Positions 1 through 7,997 of a stretch of 64,000 nucleotides of DNA are shown in pieces (within the stretch, counting starts at the first letter, position 1; each line of letters opens with the position of its first letter). The notes below the pieces were generated by a model. That model saw only the letters and a program-made list of their open reading frames with translations. It searched no databases and was not told where the DNA came from. The stretch is from positions 248,001-312,000 of the forward strand of contig CAZEJT010000001.1 of assembly GCA_964512655.1 (NCBI GenBank), in the 5' to 3' direction. Source of the DNA: VBOC01 sp964512655. GTDB lineage: Bacteria; Bacteroidota; Ignavibacteria; UBA10030; SZUA-254. Both the position numbers and the translations under genes were made by a program.

Positions 1-1834
1 CGTGCTTGTGGCGGAGCATCTCGAGGACGCCGACGTCCGTGGAGAAGCCGGTCTTGGTTTTCTTGCCCGTTTCGAGGCCGAGTTTTTCAAACAGGATCCT
101 GCTCAACTGCTGGGTGGAATTGATATTGAACTTCTCCCCGCTCAGCGCATGGATCCTCGACGTAAGCTGCTCCAGCATCCGTTCCATTTCTTTGGAGAGG
201 CCGTCGAGAAAACCCGTGTCGAGCGCGACCCCGGTACGCTCCATCCCGGCAAGCACGGGGATAAGGGGGAATTCGACATTCGCGGCGAGAGGGAGGAGGC
301 CCTGCTCCGTGAGAGCGGCGCCGAGCTTTTCATAGAGCCGGAAGGTGATGTCGGCGTCCTGCGCGGAATAGTCGGCCACCTTCGCGGGATCGATCTCCCG
401 GAGCTGCCTCCGCTCTTTTCCGGCACCGGTCAGCTCGTCGTAGGAGATCATCGCGTAGCCGAGATGTTCGGAGGCAAGCGAATCGAGGTTATGCCTGCTC
501 TCCTGCCTGAGGAGGTAATTCGCAACCATCGTATCGAAGAGGGCGCCCTCGACCCGCACCCCCGCCGAGGCAAGAACGAGCATGTCGTACTTGACATTCT
601 GCCCGATCTTTTCGACCGCGCCGTCGGCGAACACCGGAGCCAGCCGCCTGAGCACCACCTCCGGCGCCAGGTGAGGGGAAGCCGGATCTCCCGGCGCCGC
701 CACCGGAACGTACCACGCTTCCCTGGGTGCGACGGCAAACGAGAGTCCGACCAATTCGGCCGTCATCGGGTCGGTCCCCGTGGTCTCGGTGTCGAAGACG
801 AAGCGCTCCGACGCTTCGAGCCGTCCGACGAGGCTCTGAAAGTCCTTCTCGCTTGAGACGATGTGGTATGCGTGCTCGTCGGAGCCGATGTCGCTCGTGG
901 GAAGGGCTGCGACGGGAGGGGCGGAGGGCGCCGGCGCCTGATCCTGCATCTTCCTGGCGAGCGTTCTGAACTCGAGCTCTGAAAAGAGTTTCGTGAGCCT
1001 GACGCGGTCGGGAGGTTGTGCGGTCAAGTCGCGCAGGTCGATCTCGATCGGCACCGCGGTATCGATCGTCACCAGTTTTTTCGAGAGAAGGGCCTCATCC
1101 CTGTGCTGAACGAGCTTCTGCTTCACGCCGGCCTGAGGGATCTTCTCCACCTCCTTGAGGATCCGTTCGATCGAACCGTATTTCAGCACAAGGGGGATTG
1201 CCGTCTTCTCTCCGATTCCGGAGACGCCGGGGACGTTGTCCGACTTGTCGCCGATCAGTCCGAGCACGTCGGTGACCCGGTCCGGGGTGACGCCGAATTT
1301 CTCTTTCACCGCTTTCTGGTCGAGGATTTCCCATTCGTCGCCCCGCTTCCCCGGCCTGTACATCTTTACTTTCGGGGAGATCAACTGCATGAAGTCCTTG
1401 TCTCCCGTGACGAGGAAGGTCTCGATCCCCTGGCGCTCCGCCTTCCGCGCGAGCGTGCCCATGATATCGTCCGCCTCGTATCCGGGGAGCTCGAGACAGG
1501 GCACGTTGAACGCCCGTACCACTTCCTTGAGGGTGTCGATCTGGCCGGCCATGTCCTCCGGCATCTTCTGGCGCGTGGCCTTGTATGGCTGGTACATGAC
1601 ATGGCGGAACGTCGGCTCCTTGGTGTCGAACACGACTGCGACATGCTCCGGCTTCTCGTCCAGGATTTTCATCAGGGTGTTCACAAATCCGAAAATCGCG
1701 CTGGTGTTTTCCCCGCGTGAATTCGTGAGGGGCCGGGTGATGAACGAAAAATACGCCCGATAGGCGAGCGCCATGCCGTCGAGGAGGAAGAGCCGGTCCG
1801 CGGAATTCGTTCCGGATTGTTTTCGGGAGCTCAT
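1..1834 (-). CDS. polA: DNA polymerase I, N-terminal two thirds (partial at left edge)
   Basis: DNA polymerase I, acting in Okazaki-fragment maturation and repair. The reading frame starts at the ATG complementary to 1832-1834 and stays open to the window edge, about 611 codons, against a usual length near 900. Residues 1-290 are the 5'-nuclease domain: LFLLDGMALAYRAYF near the start, GYEADDIMGTLA, VTGDKDFMQLI and GDKSDNVPGVSGIGEKTA hold the expected metal-binding Asp residues. The next domain is a 3'-5' proofreading exonuclease with its motifs intact: FDTETTGTDP (Exo I), NVKYDM (Exo II) and YSAQDAD (Exo III). Proofreading is therefore predicted active, unlike in Taq-type enzymes. The visible end (KTKTGFSTDVGVLEMLRHKH) is the start of the polymerase domain; the palm and fingers lie outside the window. 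I see no gene partner upstream; a tandem repeat lies directly 5' of it. Confidence 0.96.
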   Translation of the reverse strand, partial: MSSRKQSGTNSADRLFLLDGMALAYRAYFSFITRPLTNSRGENTSAIFGFVNTLMKILDEKPEHVAVVFDTKEPTFRHVMYQPYKATRQKMPEDMAGQIDTLKEVVRAFNVPCLELPGYEADDIMGTLARKAERQGIETFLVTGDKDFMQLISPKVKMYRPGKRGDEWEILDQKAVKEKFGVTPDRVTDVLGLIGDKSDNVPGVSGIGEKTAIPLVLKYGSIERILKEVEKIPQAGVKQKLVQHRDEALLSKKLVTIDTAVPIEIDLRDLTAQPPDRVRLTKLFSELEFRTLARKMQDQAPAPSAPPVAALPTSDIGSDEHAYHIVSSEKDFQSLVGRLEASERFVFDTETTGTDPMTAELVGLSFAVAPREAWYVPVAAPGDPASPHLAPEVVLRRLAPVFADGAVEKIGQNVKYDMLVLASAGVRVEGALFDTMVANYLLRQESRHNLDSLASEHLGYAMISYDELTGAGKERRQLREIDPAKVADYSAQDADITFRLYEKLGAALTEQGLLPLAANVEFPLIPVLAGMERTGVALDTGFLDGLSKEMERMLEQLTSRIHALSGEKFNINSTQQLSRILFEKLGLETGKKTKTGFSTDVGVLEMLRHKH

Positions 1835-1870
1835 GAAGCGAGAAACCGGGGAAATGGGGAAATCGGCCTT

Positions 1871-1898
1871 AACATATTGAAAAAAAGTGCGAATTCAA
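1871..1898 (-). promoter_or_regulatory. Candidate polA promoter
   Basis: On the minus strand TTGAAT, 16 bp and TATGTT lie 37 bp upstream of the polA start. The match is imperfect and the -35 box touches the first base pairs of the tandem repeat, so this is a weak call made mainly by position. Confidence 0.3.
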
Positions 1899-2059
1899 AT
1901 CCAGAGGCACGTCCGCTACAGCCGGCGCCTACCTTCACTGGTGGTGTCACGGTATGGACCGTGACACCAGTTTGATTCAAATCCAAAGCTACGCCGGCTA
2001 AAGCAGGCACCTACCTTCACTGGTGGTGTCACGGTATGGACCGTGACACCAGCTTGATT
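1893..2059. repeat. Two tandem copies of an 82-bp unit, each carrying a 28-bp palindrome
   Basis: The stretch 1835-2140 holds no gene. It is filled by two copies of an 82-bp unit (1893-1974 and 1975-2056) that differ at several positions in the first half and are nearly identical in the second. Each unit ends in a perfect inverted repeat with 12-bp arms, TGGTGTCACGGT and its complement, around a 4-base loop ATGG (1942-1969 and 2024-2051). A third palindrome lies 42 kb away at 43845-43872. The family resembles REP-type or small MITE-type intergenic repeats. There is no spacer structure as in CRISPR. Confidence 0.85.
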
Positions 2060-2140
2060 ACCGGCTGGCGCATGGGAAAGATGTTACAAAATAATGGTAT
2101 CTTGCCCCTCATTTAATCACTCTTTCCGCGTAGCGGGCAG

Positions 2141-3001
2141 ATGCTGGTTTACCTTTCGCTCATATTCCAATCGCTCATTTCGAGCGGGACGCACCTCGTC
2201 GCGAAGCTGGTCGTGAAGGATATCGAGCCGCTCGCGCTTACGATGATGAGGTCGGGACTCGCCGCCTCCGGCCTTTTCGTGGCGCTCCTGTTCCAGAAGA
2301 ACCGCCCCGCGATTGCGCGCGAAGATTACCGATCGATGGCCCTTCTGAGCTTTTTGGCGATTCCCGCCAACCAGTTTCTCTTCCTGACCGCGGTGAAGCA
2401 TACCACGGCCACCAACGCCTCGCTCATGTACGCCACCACTCCGGCCGTAGTCCTGGTGATCTCGTCGCTGATGGGGAAGGAGCGGCTGTCGCTCATGAAG
2501 ACGGCGGGCGTAGCGATCGCGTTTGCCGGGGTCCTTCTCGTCGTCTTCGAGCACGGAATCGATCTGTCTTCCGATTACACGGTTGGAAACCTGCTCCTCG
2601 TCGCCGCGGTCCTTTCGTGGGCCCTGTACACTGTGAAGGGCCGCCCGATGATTCTCAAGTACGGGGCCTTCACCACAAGCGCTGTGACGATGATCGCGGG
2701 AACAATCATGTATCTGCCGATCGGCGCTCTGCACGCCGCGGAGTTTGACTATTCAAGACTCACACCGGCACACTGGCTGGGATTGGCGTACCTTTCGGTG
2801 GGAACATCGATCTTCGCATATTTCCTCTGGTACTACGCACTCGGGAGGATCGAGGCGAGCAAGGTCGCGATTTTTTCGAACCTTCAACCCATCATGACAA
2901 CCTTCCTCGCGTATTTTCTCCTGGGTCAACCCATTTCGGCGACCTTCATAGCGGGAGGAGCCGTGGCATTGATCGGGATAATCCTCACGCAATATGCGTA
3001 A
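2141..3001 (+). CDS. EamA/DMT-family membrane transporter
   Basis: A 286-residue hydrophobic protein of the drug/metabolite transporter superfamily. It has the usual length and the usual two EamA halves (about residues 1-135 and 140-286), each with about five membrane helices. Family-typical stretches are MMRSGLAASGLFVALLF in the first half, YATTPAVVLVISSLMGKERLS at the end of the first half, and GRIEASKVAIFSNLQPIMTT followed by FLLGQPISATFIAGGAVALIGI in the second. Members export metabolites, amino acids or purines across the inner membrane; the substrate cannot be read from the sequence. The ATG at 2141 follows a weak GGGCAG ribosome site. It appears monocistronic, between the repeat and the tRNA-Ser gene. 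Confidence 0.88.
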   Translation: MLVYLSLIFQSLISSGTHLVAKLVVKDIEPLALTMMRSGLAASGLFVALLFQKNRPAIAREDYRSMALLSFLAIPANQFLFLTAVKHTTATNASLMYATTPAVVLVISSLMGKERLSLMKTAGVAIAFAGVLLVVFEHGIDLSSDYTVGNLLLVAAVLSWALYTVKGRPMILKYGAFTTSAVTMIAGTIMYLPIGALHAAEFDYSRLTPAHWLGLAYLSVGTSIFAYFLWYYALGRIEASKVAIFSNLQPIMTTFLAYFLLGQPISATFIAGGAVALIGIILTQYA

Positions 3002-3044
3002 AATGAAGATCCGCACGGAAGCCGGGGACGAAACCGGGTCTCTC

Positions 3045-3073
3045 TTGATTAGATAGGGGGTTTTCTCTATATT
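3045..3073 (+). promoter_or_regulatory. Promoter of tRNA-Ser
   Basis: TTGATT, 17 bp, TATATT, ending 56 bp before the tRNA. Good match to a sigma70-type consensus with ideal spacing. Confidence 0.6.
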
Positions 3074-3129
3074 ATACGCGCCTGAAGGGCGCCGCGACCG
3101 CTTTTCCCGTTTTCGGGAGAGGCCGTTGA

Positions 3130-3211
3130 GGAGGGTTTGCCTAATGGTATGGCAGTGGTCTTGAAAACCACCGTCCGAAAGGACATGGGGGTTCGAGTCC
3201 CTCACCCTCCG
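3130..3211 (+). tRNA. tRNA-Ser (anticodon UGA)
   Basis: The acceptor stem GGAGGGT pairs with ACCCTCC and the discriminator is G. The anticodon stem GTGGT/ACCAC encloses the loop CTTGAAA, giving anticodon TGA. A long variable arm (GTCC-GAAA-GGAC) marks a class II tRNA, as expected for serine. The T arm has GGTTCGAGTCC. No CCA is encoded. Confidence 0.95.
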
Positions 3212-3253
3212 CTCGAGAACGGGCGCATAAAAGACCATTGAATCCGGAGACCG

Positions 3254-4495
3254 ATGAAGGAAGCAACCCGAAGGCGATTATCGGAACTCATTCTCGAAGA
3301 ACTCTCCGAGAAGATCAAGAAACAGGACAGCCTTCGCCACAAGCTTGAGGCGTTCGCCGACCTTCCTGTGGAGAAGGTGGCCGAGGCGATCCTGAAGCAG
3401 TTCGAGTATCTGCTCTCAAGCGATCTCCGCGACCTCATCATCCATCTGGTCGAACGGGAGGTAGAGGCGGAAGAAGCCGCGGCCCGCACGGCGGAAGAGG
3501 CAGTGGTCCCCGAAGGGCACGCGCCGGAGCCGGCGGAAGAACGCGACGCGATGAGCCCGGATCACTCTCTTCCCCCGGTCGAATCCCCCGCCGAAGCGCC
3601 CGCCGATCTTCCGACTCTCGATTACACGGCAGAGTCGATCATGGAGCACTTCGGCCCGAAAGAGCCGTTCCCGTCGGAGCCGATGGAAATCGAGCTCGCC
3701 CCGGACGACTGGTTCTACATTTACGGGTTCAGCTACGCGCCGGACAGCACCGGCAAGGGAGTCCCCGTCAAACAGCTTGCCCTCAAGGGAATCGACGACG
3801 TCAGCAATATTTTTATCGTCGACTACGGCGATGTCAGGTTTTACCTGCACCGGATGATTATGGACGAGTATACCCGTGACAATGTCGGGAAACCGACGGT
3901 CAGCTCGCACAAAGCGTCGGACCTCAAGTACAAGCACGAGCGGATTCTGAACATCCTAAGGGCCGAAGACGTCCTCGTCCCCGTGCCGTTCTGGGCGGTC
4001 ATTCAGGGACAAAAGAATCTCATCACGGTAATCGAGGACCGGTACGTCAAGCTGCTGAGGGCCTTGATCGACGTCCATGATATCGTCGAGTGGGATGTTG
4101 AAGTCCTCTCATTCGATGAGTATCTCCTCCACCTTCCCGCCATCATCGAAGAGCAGAAACTGAGGGGGGTTCACCGCGATCTGAAACACCAGATGAGCAA
4201 GGGACGGGATGTCAAGGTCACGGAGAAGGTCATATTCCGCGAAAAGAATTTTGCGCAGGAGATTCACAACGAGCTTCTCCTTCATGCGGCGAAGGCAAAA
4301 GTCGATTACATGATCCGGCTCGACAGCGCGATCATGAACGACTGGAAATCGATACTTTCCGCGAGATACACGATAGGAAAGGAAAAGCGGAGGGTGTTCT
4401 GCCAGGCGATCTCGCACCTGCAGGATCAGTACAAGAATTTTCGCCTGATGTTCCGGATGACCAATCCGGGGAGCCGTTTCGCGCTCCTCGGCTGA
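3254..4495 (+). CDS. GvpL/GvpF-like protein with a long charged N-terminal extension
   Basis: A 413-residue soluble protein without a signal peptide. Residues 1-75 are a charged helix-rich segment, followed by an acidic Pro/Glu/Ala linker to about 150. The rest resembles the gas-vesicle accessory family GvpL/GvpF: a WFYIYGF strand, then LKYKHERILNILRAEDVLVPVPF, which corresponds to the family's HE-x-V...TVLPxRFG region, then EWDVEV, which fits the EW-x-V-K-V strand, and a C-terminal half ending in an alpha/beta segment. GvpF/L proteins bind GvpA during gas-vesicle assembly. No GvpA or other gvp gene is in the window, so the role may differ. The assignment rests on motif resemblance only. The start has no strong ribosome site, and a small unknown gene follows after 20 bp. 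Confidence 0.5.
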   Translation: MKEATRRRLSELILEELSEKIKKQDSLRHKLEAFADLPVEKVAEAILKQFEYLLSSDLRDLIIHLVEREVEAEEAAARTAEEAVVPEGHAPEPAEERDAMSPDHSLPPVESPAEAPADLPTLDYTAESIMEHFGPKEPFPSEPMEIELAPDDWFYIYGFSYAPDSTGKGVPVKQLALKGIDDVSNIFIVDYGDVRFYLHRMIMDEYTRDNVGKPTVSSHKASDLKYKHERILNILRAEDVLVPVPFWAVIQGQKNLITVIEDRYVKLLRALIDVHDIVEWDVEVLSFDEYLLHLPAIIEEQKLRGVHRDLKHQMSKGRDVKVTEKVIFREKNFAQEIHNELLLHAAKAKVDYMIRLDSAIMNDWKSILSARYTIGKEKRRVFCQAISHLQDQYKNFRLMFRMTNPGSRFALLG

Positions 4496-4515
4496 CCGCG
4501 CCGATTCGGGCCCCC

Positions 4516-4704
4516 ATGTCTGCGACCGACACGTTCGAATGGTATGTGTCTTCGAATCTGCAGCCTTCTACACCTGAGGTCCAGCGTTATGTTCAGGAGA
4601 TGAGGGACACGCTTCTGGCGCTGCGAAGTGAGGATGAGAGGCAGCGATTCGTCGAGCGCTTTCTCTCTGAATCTCAGGGGTTGTTCAAGAAAAAGACGCC
4701 ATAA
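4516..4704 (+). CDS. Small unknown protein (62 aa)
   Basis: A 62-residue hydrophilic, probably helical protein with many Glu, Arg and Gln residues and no membrane segment or signal peptide. It lies 20 bp after the GvpL/F-like gene in the same direction and ends 11 bp before the convergent TPR gene, so it is probably co-transcribed with the former. I recognise no family. Short length and lack of a clear ribosome site leave some doubt that it is expressed. Confidence 0.5.
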   Translation: MSATDTFEWYVSSNLQPSTPEVQRYVQEMRDTLLALRSEDERQRFVERFLSESQGLFKKKTP

Positions 4705-4715
4705 TCCGGTACGAC

Positions 4716-6965
4716 TCACCCTCCCGGCGGCCGGCGGTGAAGTTTCGCGCGGACGCGTTCAAGGGCCGCGCGCGCCCGCTCAAGCGAAGGGGCGAGACGA
4801 ACGGCGTCTTCGAAATGAGCCTGCGCTTCCTCCAACCTCCCCGCTCCCTCCAGCAGTTCTCCCAGTGCAATGTGTGCCTGCACGTTGCTCGAATCTATCC
4901 GGATGGCAACTGCATATTCGCGGATCGCGTCCTCCGGTTTCCCTTCGAGTACTGAGAGCCTTGCCAGGTTGAGATACGCGTCTGTGAACGACGGAGAGAG
5001 CAGGGTGGTGGTGACCCATTGATCCCTCGCCTCACCCATCCGGCGCAGTTTCGCGAACGCGACCCCGAGATTGAAGTGCGCATTCCACTGCTGTGAATCC
5101 GCGAGGACTGAGCGCTGGTACATCCGGAATGCCTCATCGCTCCTGCCGAGCCGATCATAGAGAATCCCGAGGTTGTTGTACGCGTCGGCGTTCGCCGAAT
5201 CGCAGCGAATCGCCTCGGAGAACTCGCGTTCCGCATCTGCGTTCCGTTTTTCTCCTGCGGCAATGATCCCGAGGACCTCGTGGGCCTTCGAAACGGAGGG
5301 CTGCGTCCTCAGAACCGTGAGGCACTGCCTTGCGGCGAGGTCGAACTCCCCTCGATCCGCGTAGAGTTCGGCGAGCTTGCACCGGGACGAGATATCCGAG
5401 GTGTCGAGCCGGATGGCCTCGAGGTAATGCGCAATCGCTTCATCCGGCCGTCCGTCGTCCGCGAGGACGTCTCCCATTCTGCGGTGCAGCTGGGGATCGG
5501 ACGGCACATACCCGAGGATCCAGTTGTACTGGTCCAGCGCTTCTCTTCTTCTGCCGAGGGCGACGAGGGAGCGGGCAAGATTGGCATGGGCGCTGATCTG
5601 GCCCGGCACCATCCGGAGCGCTTCCATGAGGTGAGGAATCGCCTCGCGATGCCTGCCCGAATCGGCGAGGGCCACGCCGAGATTTGTTTCGATGAGGTGG
5701 TTGTTCGAGGTTACTGCGAGAGCATGACCGTAGAGCGTGAAATTGTCTTTCCAGTACGCCGCCTGGACTCTCGTCGCGACCGCCATGCCGATGACGGCCA
5801 GGATACCTGCCGCGATGATCGCCGGGCGATTGAATGCGCCGGAGGGTATCAGGCGGGGAATTCCCCATGCAATCATGATCGCGAGTCCGATGACGGGCAG
5901 GGACATGTAGCGATCAGCCATCGCCTGAAGTCCCACCTGCACGATGCCAATAACCGGTACGAGCATTCCCAGGAACCAGAGCCAGCCAACGATCAGATAG
6001 GGCTGATCCCGCCTCTCCTTCCAAACGAGGGCGGTGACACCTGTGAGCGCGGCCAGAGCCGCCGCGGCCGCCCAGCCGTAGACCGCGCCCACGGGGTGCG
6101 GATAGAAAACGGCAAGGTCGATCGGAAGCACGGTCTTCCATGCATACAGAGCGTAAGACACAACAGTGTTCGCGAGCCTCTCACCCAAAGGCAGGGCGTA
6201 TGACGGAGCGACAATTCCCTGTTGAAGCTGTATGACGTACGTGACGATGCTGGAGGCCGACGCAAGAATCAGAAACGGTATTTTCTCGACGAAGATCCGG
6301 CCTCGCCCGGTTGCAGCCTCCTTACGCGCCGGAACCTGATCCATTCTCTTGAACGGGATTCTCCCGAGCGGCCAGTAATCCAGCAAAAAAAGGACGAACG
6401 GGAGCGTTACCAGCATCGGTTTTGCGGCGAGGCCCAAAATGAAGAGAGCGAGCGATCCGGCATACGGTCCCATGCGTTGAGAGCGCGCGTACCGCGCATA
6501 CGCACCCAGAGTCGCCACGAAAAAGAGGGCGCTCAGGACGTCTTTTCGCTCGGCTGCCCATGCGACCGACTCGACAAGAAACGGATGAATCGAGAAGACT
6601 GCCGCCGCAAACGCGCTCTGCCACCTCGCTTTTGTCATACGCTCGAGCACTACAAATAGAAGCGCGGCCGTAAACATATGCAGGATGAGGCTCACGGCGT
6701 GATGGGGACCCGGCCGGGCGCCGAAGAGCGTGCAATCGAGCGCGTGCGAAATCCACGTGAGGGGGTGCCAGTTTCCCTCCGAGGTTGCCGTAAGCGACCA
6801 GACGATCATGTCCCACGATATCCCGGCTCTCACATGGGCATTGTCCGTTACATATCCGGGGTCGTCAAAATTGATAAAAAGGTTGTTGAGCACCGGCATG
6901 AACGAAAAGAACGTCAGGCCGAGAAGGAGGGCCGTTATGACGAAGAATTGATAGTGCTTTCGCAT
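4716..6965 (-). CDS. GT-C/TMTC-type membrane protein with C-terminal TPR repeats
   Basis: A 749-residue protein. Residues 1-405 contain about ten to twelve membrane helices. The first periplasmic loop has NFDDPGYVTDN, the acidic pair typical of GT-C glycosyltransferases, and is followed by NWHPLTWISHALDCTLFG and HPFLVESVAWAAERKDVLS, which are typical of bacterial relatives of the TMTC O-mannosyltransferases. Residues about 420-740 are some nine to ten tetratricopeptide repeats (for example NADAYNNLGILYDRLGRSDEA). By analogy it would be an inner-membrane glycosyltransferase using a lipid-linked sugar, with the TPR part binding the acceptor protein; substrate and acceptor are unknown. Glycosylation of exported proteins would fit the surface-protein array beside it, but that is inference. 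It converges on the small gene at 4516-4704. Confidence 0.85.
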   Translation of the reverse strand: MRKHYQFFVITALLLGLTFFSFMPVLNNLFINFDDPGYVTDNAHVRAGISWDMIVWSLTATSEGNWHPLTWISHALDCTLFGARPGPHHAVSLILHMFTAALLFVVLERMTKARWQSAFAAAVFSIHPFLVESVAWAAERKDVLSALFFVATLGAYARYARSQRMGPYAGSLALFILGLAAKPMLVTLPFVLFLLDYWPLGRIPFKRMDQVPARKEAATGRGRIFVEKIPFLILASASSIVTYVIQLQQGIVAPSYALPLGERLANTVVSYALYAWKTVLPIDLAVFYPHPVGAVYGWAAAAALAALTGVTALVWKERRDQPYLIVGWLWFLGMLVPVIGIVQVGLQAMADRYMSLPVIGLAIMIAWGIPRLIPSGAFNRPAIIAAGILAVIGMAVATRVQAAYWKDNFTLYGHALAVTSNNHLIETNLGVALADSGRHREAIPHLMEALRMVPGQISAHANLARSLVALGRRREALDQYNWILGYVPSDPQLHRRMGDVLADDGRPDEAIAHYLEAIRLDTSDISSRCKLAELYADRGEFDLAARQCLTVLRTQPSVSKAHEVLGIIAAGEKRNADAEREFSEAIRCDSANADAYNNLGILYDRLGRSDEAFRMYQRSVLADSQQWNAHFNLGVAFAKLRRMGEARDQWVTTTLLSPSFTDAYLNLARLSVLEGKPEDAIREYAVAIRIDSSNVQAHIALGELLEGAGRLEEAQAHFEDAVRLAPSLERARAALERVRAKLHRRPPGG

Positions 6966-7000
6966 TCAGAGTGTCCGGGGATGTGTACTTTCGCGCGATA

Positions 7001-7029
7001 AAGATATGAATTCTCCCGCCATTTGTCTA
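7001..7029 (-). promoter_or_regulatory. Promoter of the TPR membrane-protein gene
   Basis: On the minus strand TAGACA, 17 bp, TATCTT; the -10 box ends 36 bp before the start codon at 6965. The leader would be about 30 nt and shows no clear Shine-Dalgarno site. Confidence 0.5.
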
Positions 7030-7069
7030 TTATTCCTGCGTGCCAATCTGTCCGCAAGATTGTGCGGGG

Positions 7070-7098
7070 TTGCAGTTCCGGTCAATTATGCATATATT
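7070..7098 (+). promoter_or_regulatory. Promoter of tRNA-Asp
   Basis: TTGCAG, 17 bp, TATATT, about 100 bp upstream of the tRNA. It diverges from the promoter of the minus-strand TPR gene. Confidence 0.55.
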
Positions 7099-7195
7099 TC
7101 GGCGCCATTTCTCCTCCAGGGGCTCGCAGTCCAGTACCGCCCGAGAAGGCGGTAACTCGCTCGCGGAAGAAGCGAGCTCACGTCGAATTCACAAC

Positions 7196-7270
7196 GGGGT
7201 CGTAGTTCAGCTTGGTTAGAACGCCTGCCTGTCACGCAGGAGGTCGCGGGTTCGAGTCCCGTCGGCCCCG
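7196..7270 (+). tRNA. tRNA-Asp (anticodon GUC)
   Basis: The acceptor GGGGTCG pairs with CGGCCCC (one G-U pair) and the discriminator is G. The anticodon stem CCTGC/GCAGG encloses CTGTCAC, giving anticodon GTC. The T arm contains GGGTTCGAGTCCC. It is class I, with no encoded CCA. Confidence 0.95.
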
Positions 7271-7997
7271 CTTGGAAATCCAGACCGGAATCGGGTAATT
7301 CCACCCGGCACCCCCTCTCATCTTCGCGGAACCACGTAGGCGCTGATCTTTGGCTATTTATGTGTCTCCCCGGCGCGGGCATTCTGCTGATTTGTTCACA
7401 TTTTGCTGAAGTGCGCAAAAATTTTCATTTCGGGTAAATTTTTCTATTTCCCCTTCAGAAAGTACTTGACAGTGAATCGAAGTTTTCTTACAATTGAACA
7501 ACTATTTTGCGGGCTCGAGAGACGTGCTCGTATTTGCGCGAAGACCTCTCACCTACACAAGCCCCGCGCGATTCGACGAGAATTTGATCGCTGGCCCGCA
7601 AGACGCTCGATAGTCCAGATCTCCTTTAGTTTTTTAGTGCACTCTTCACTTCGCGTTCTAATTTTAGAATAGCAGAACGAGCGCTCGCATGATGCCGGTG
7701 TGCGCAGCCTTGCATGCGATGCGGCCGTTCTTGTTTTACAACTTCATCGGGTACGCATCAAAGGTATGAAAGCATCAAGGAGCTACGCCGACTGAACATT
7801 GGTATGTCGTCGTCCACACTCCCACTTTCTCCCGTTCTCTCCGACGCTGAACCGCGTCGCAGGTTTCCTTTTCTCCATTCCCTCGGGGGACACTGCAGCG
7901 AAGCATTCTTCCAAGCCACGATTCATCCGAATTCGAATTGTTAAAACCATCACTTACTAATCCACCAACCACCAATAAATCCTTCTTAGGAGGATCT
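7271..7997 (+). other. Gene-free region; probable long 5' leader of the first surface-protein gene
   Basis: I see no convincing gene in these 727 bases. They hold a strong promoter (7466-7494) and, if that promoter serves the gene starting at 7998, a leader of about 500 nt. A short palindrome TTCTAATTTTAGAA lies at 7656-7669. The last 50 bases are C/A-rich and nearly free of G before the ribosome site AGGAGG at 7989-7994. I recognise no riboswitch class. Confidence 0.5.
7466..7494 (+). promoter_or_regulatory. Strong sigma70-like promoter
   Basis: TTGACA, 17 bp, TACAAT: a perfect -35 box, ideal spacing and a good -10 box. It is the only strong promoter seen between tRNA-Asp and the surface-protein gene at 7998. 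Confidence 0.62.

Noticed and set aside
2..856. Plus-strand 284-residue open frame
   Set aside because: It is the complement of polA; the minus-strand frame shows the full nuclease motifs and the plus-strand product is Arg/Glu-rich noise.
1893..2059. CRISPR-like repeat pair
   Set aside because: Only two units directly abutting with no spacers, and the palindrome recurs singly elsewhere.
3254..4704. Gas-vesicle operon
   Set aside because: Only one gene resembles a gvp family; no GvpA, GvpN or other member is present.
7714..7944. Possible 76-residue leader peptide gene
   Set aside because: No ribosome site, Ser/Arg/Phe-rich composition typical of a random frame, and no sign of regulatory codon runs.
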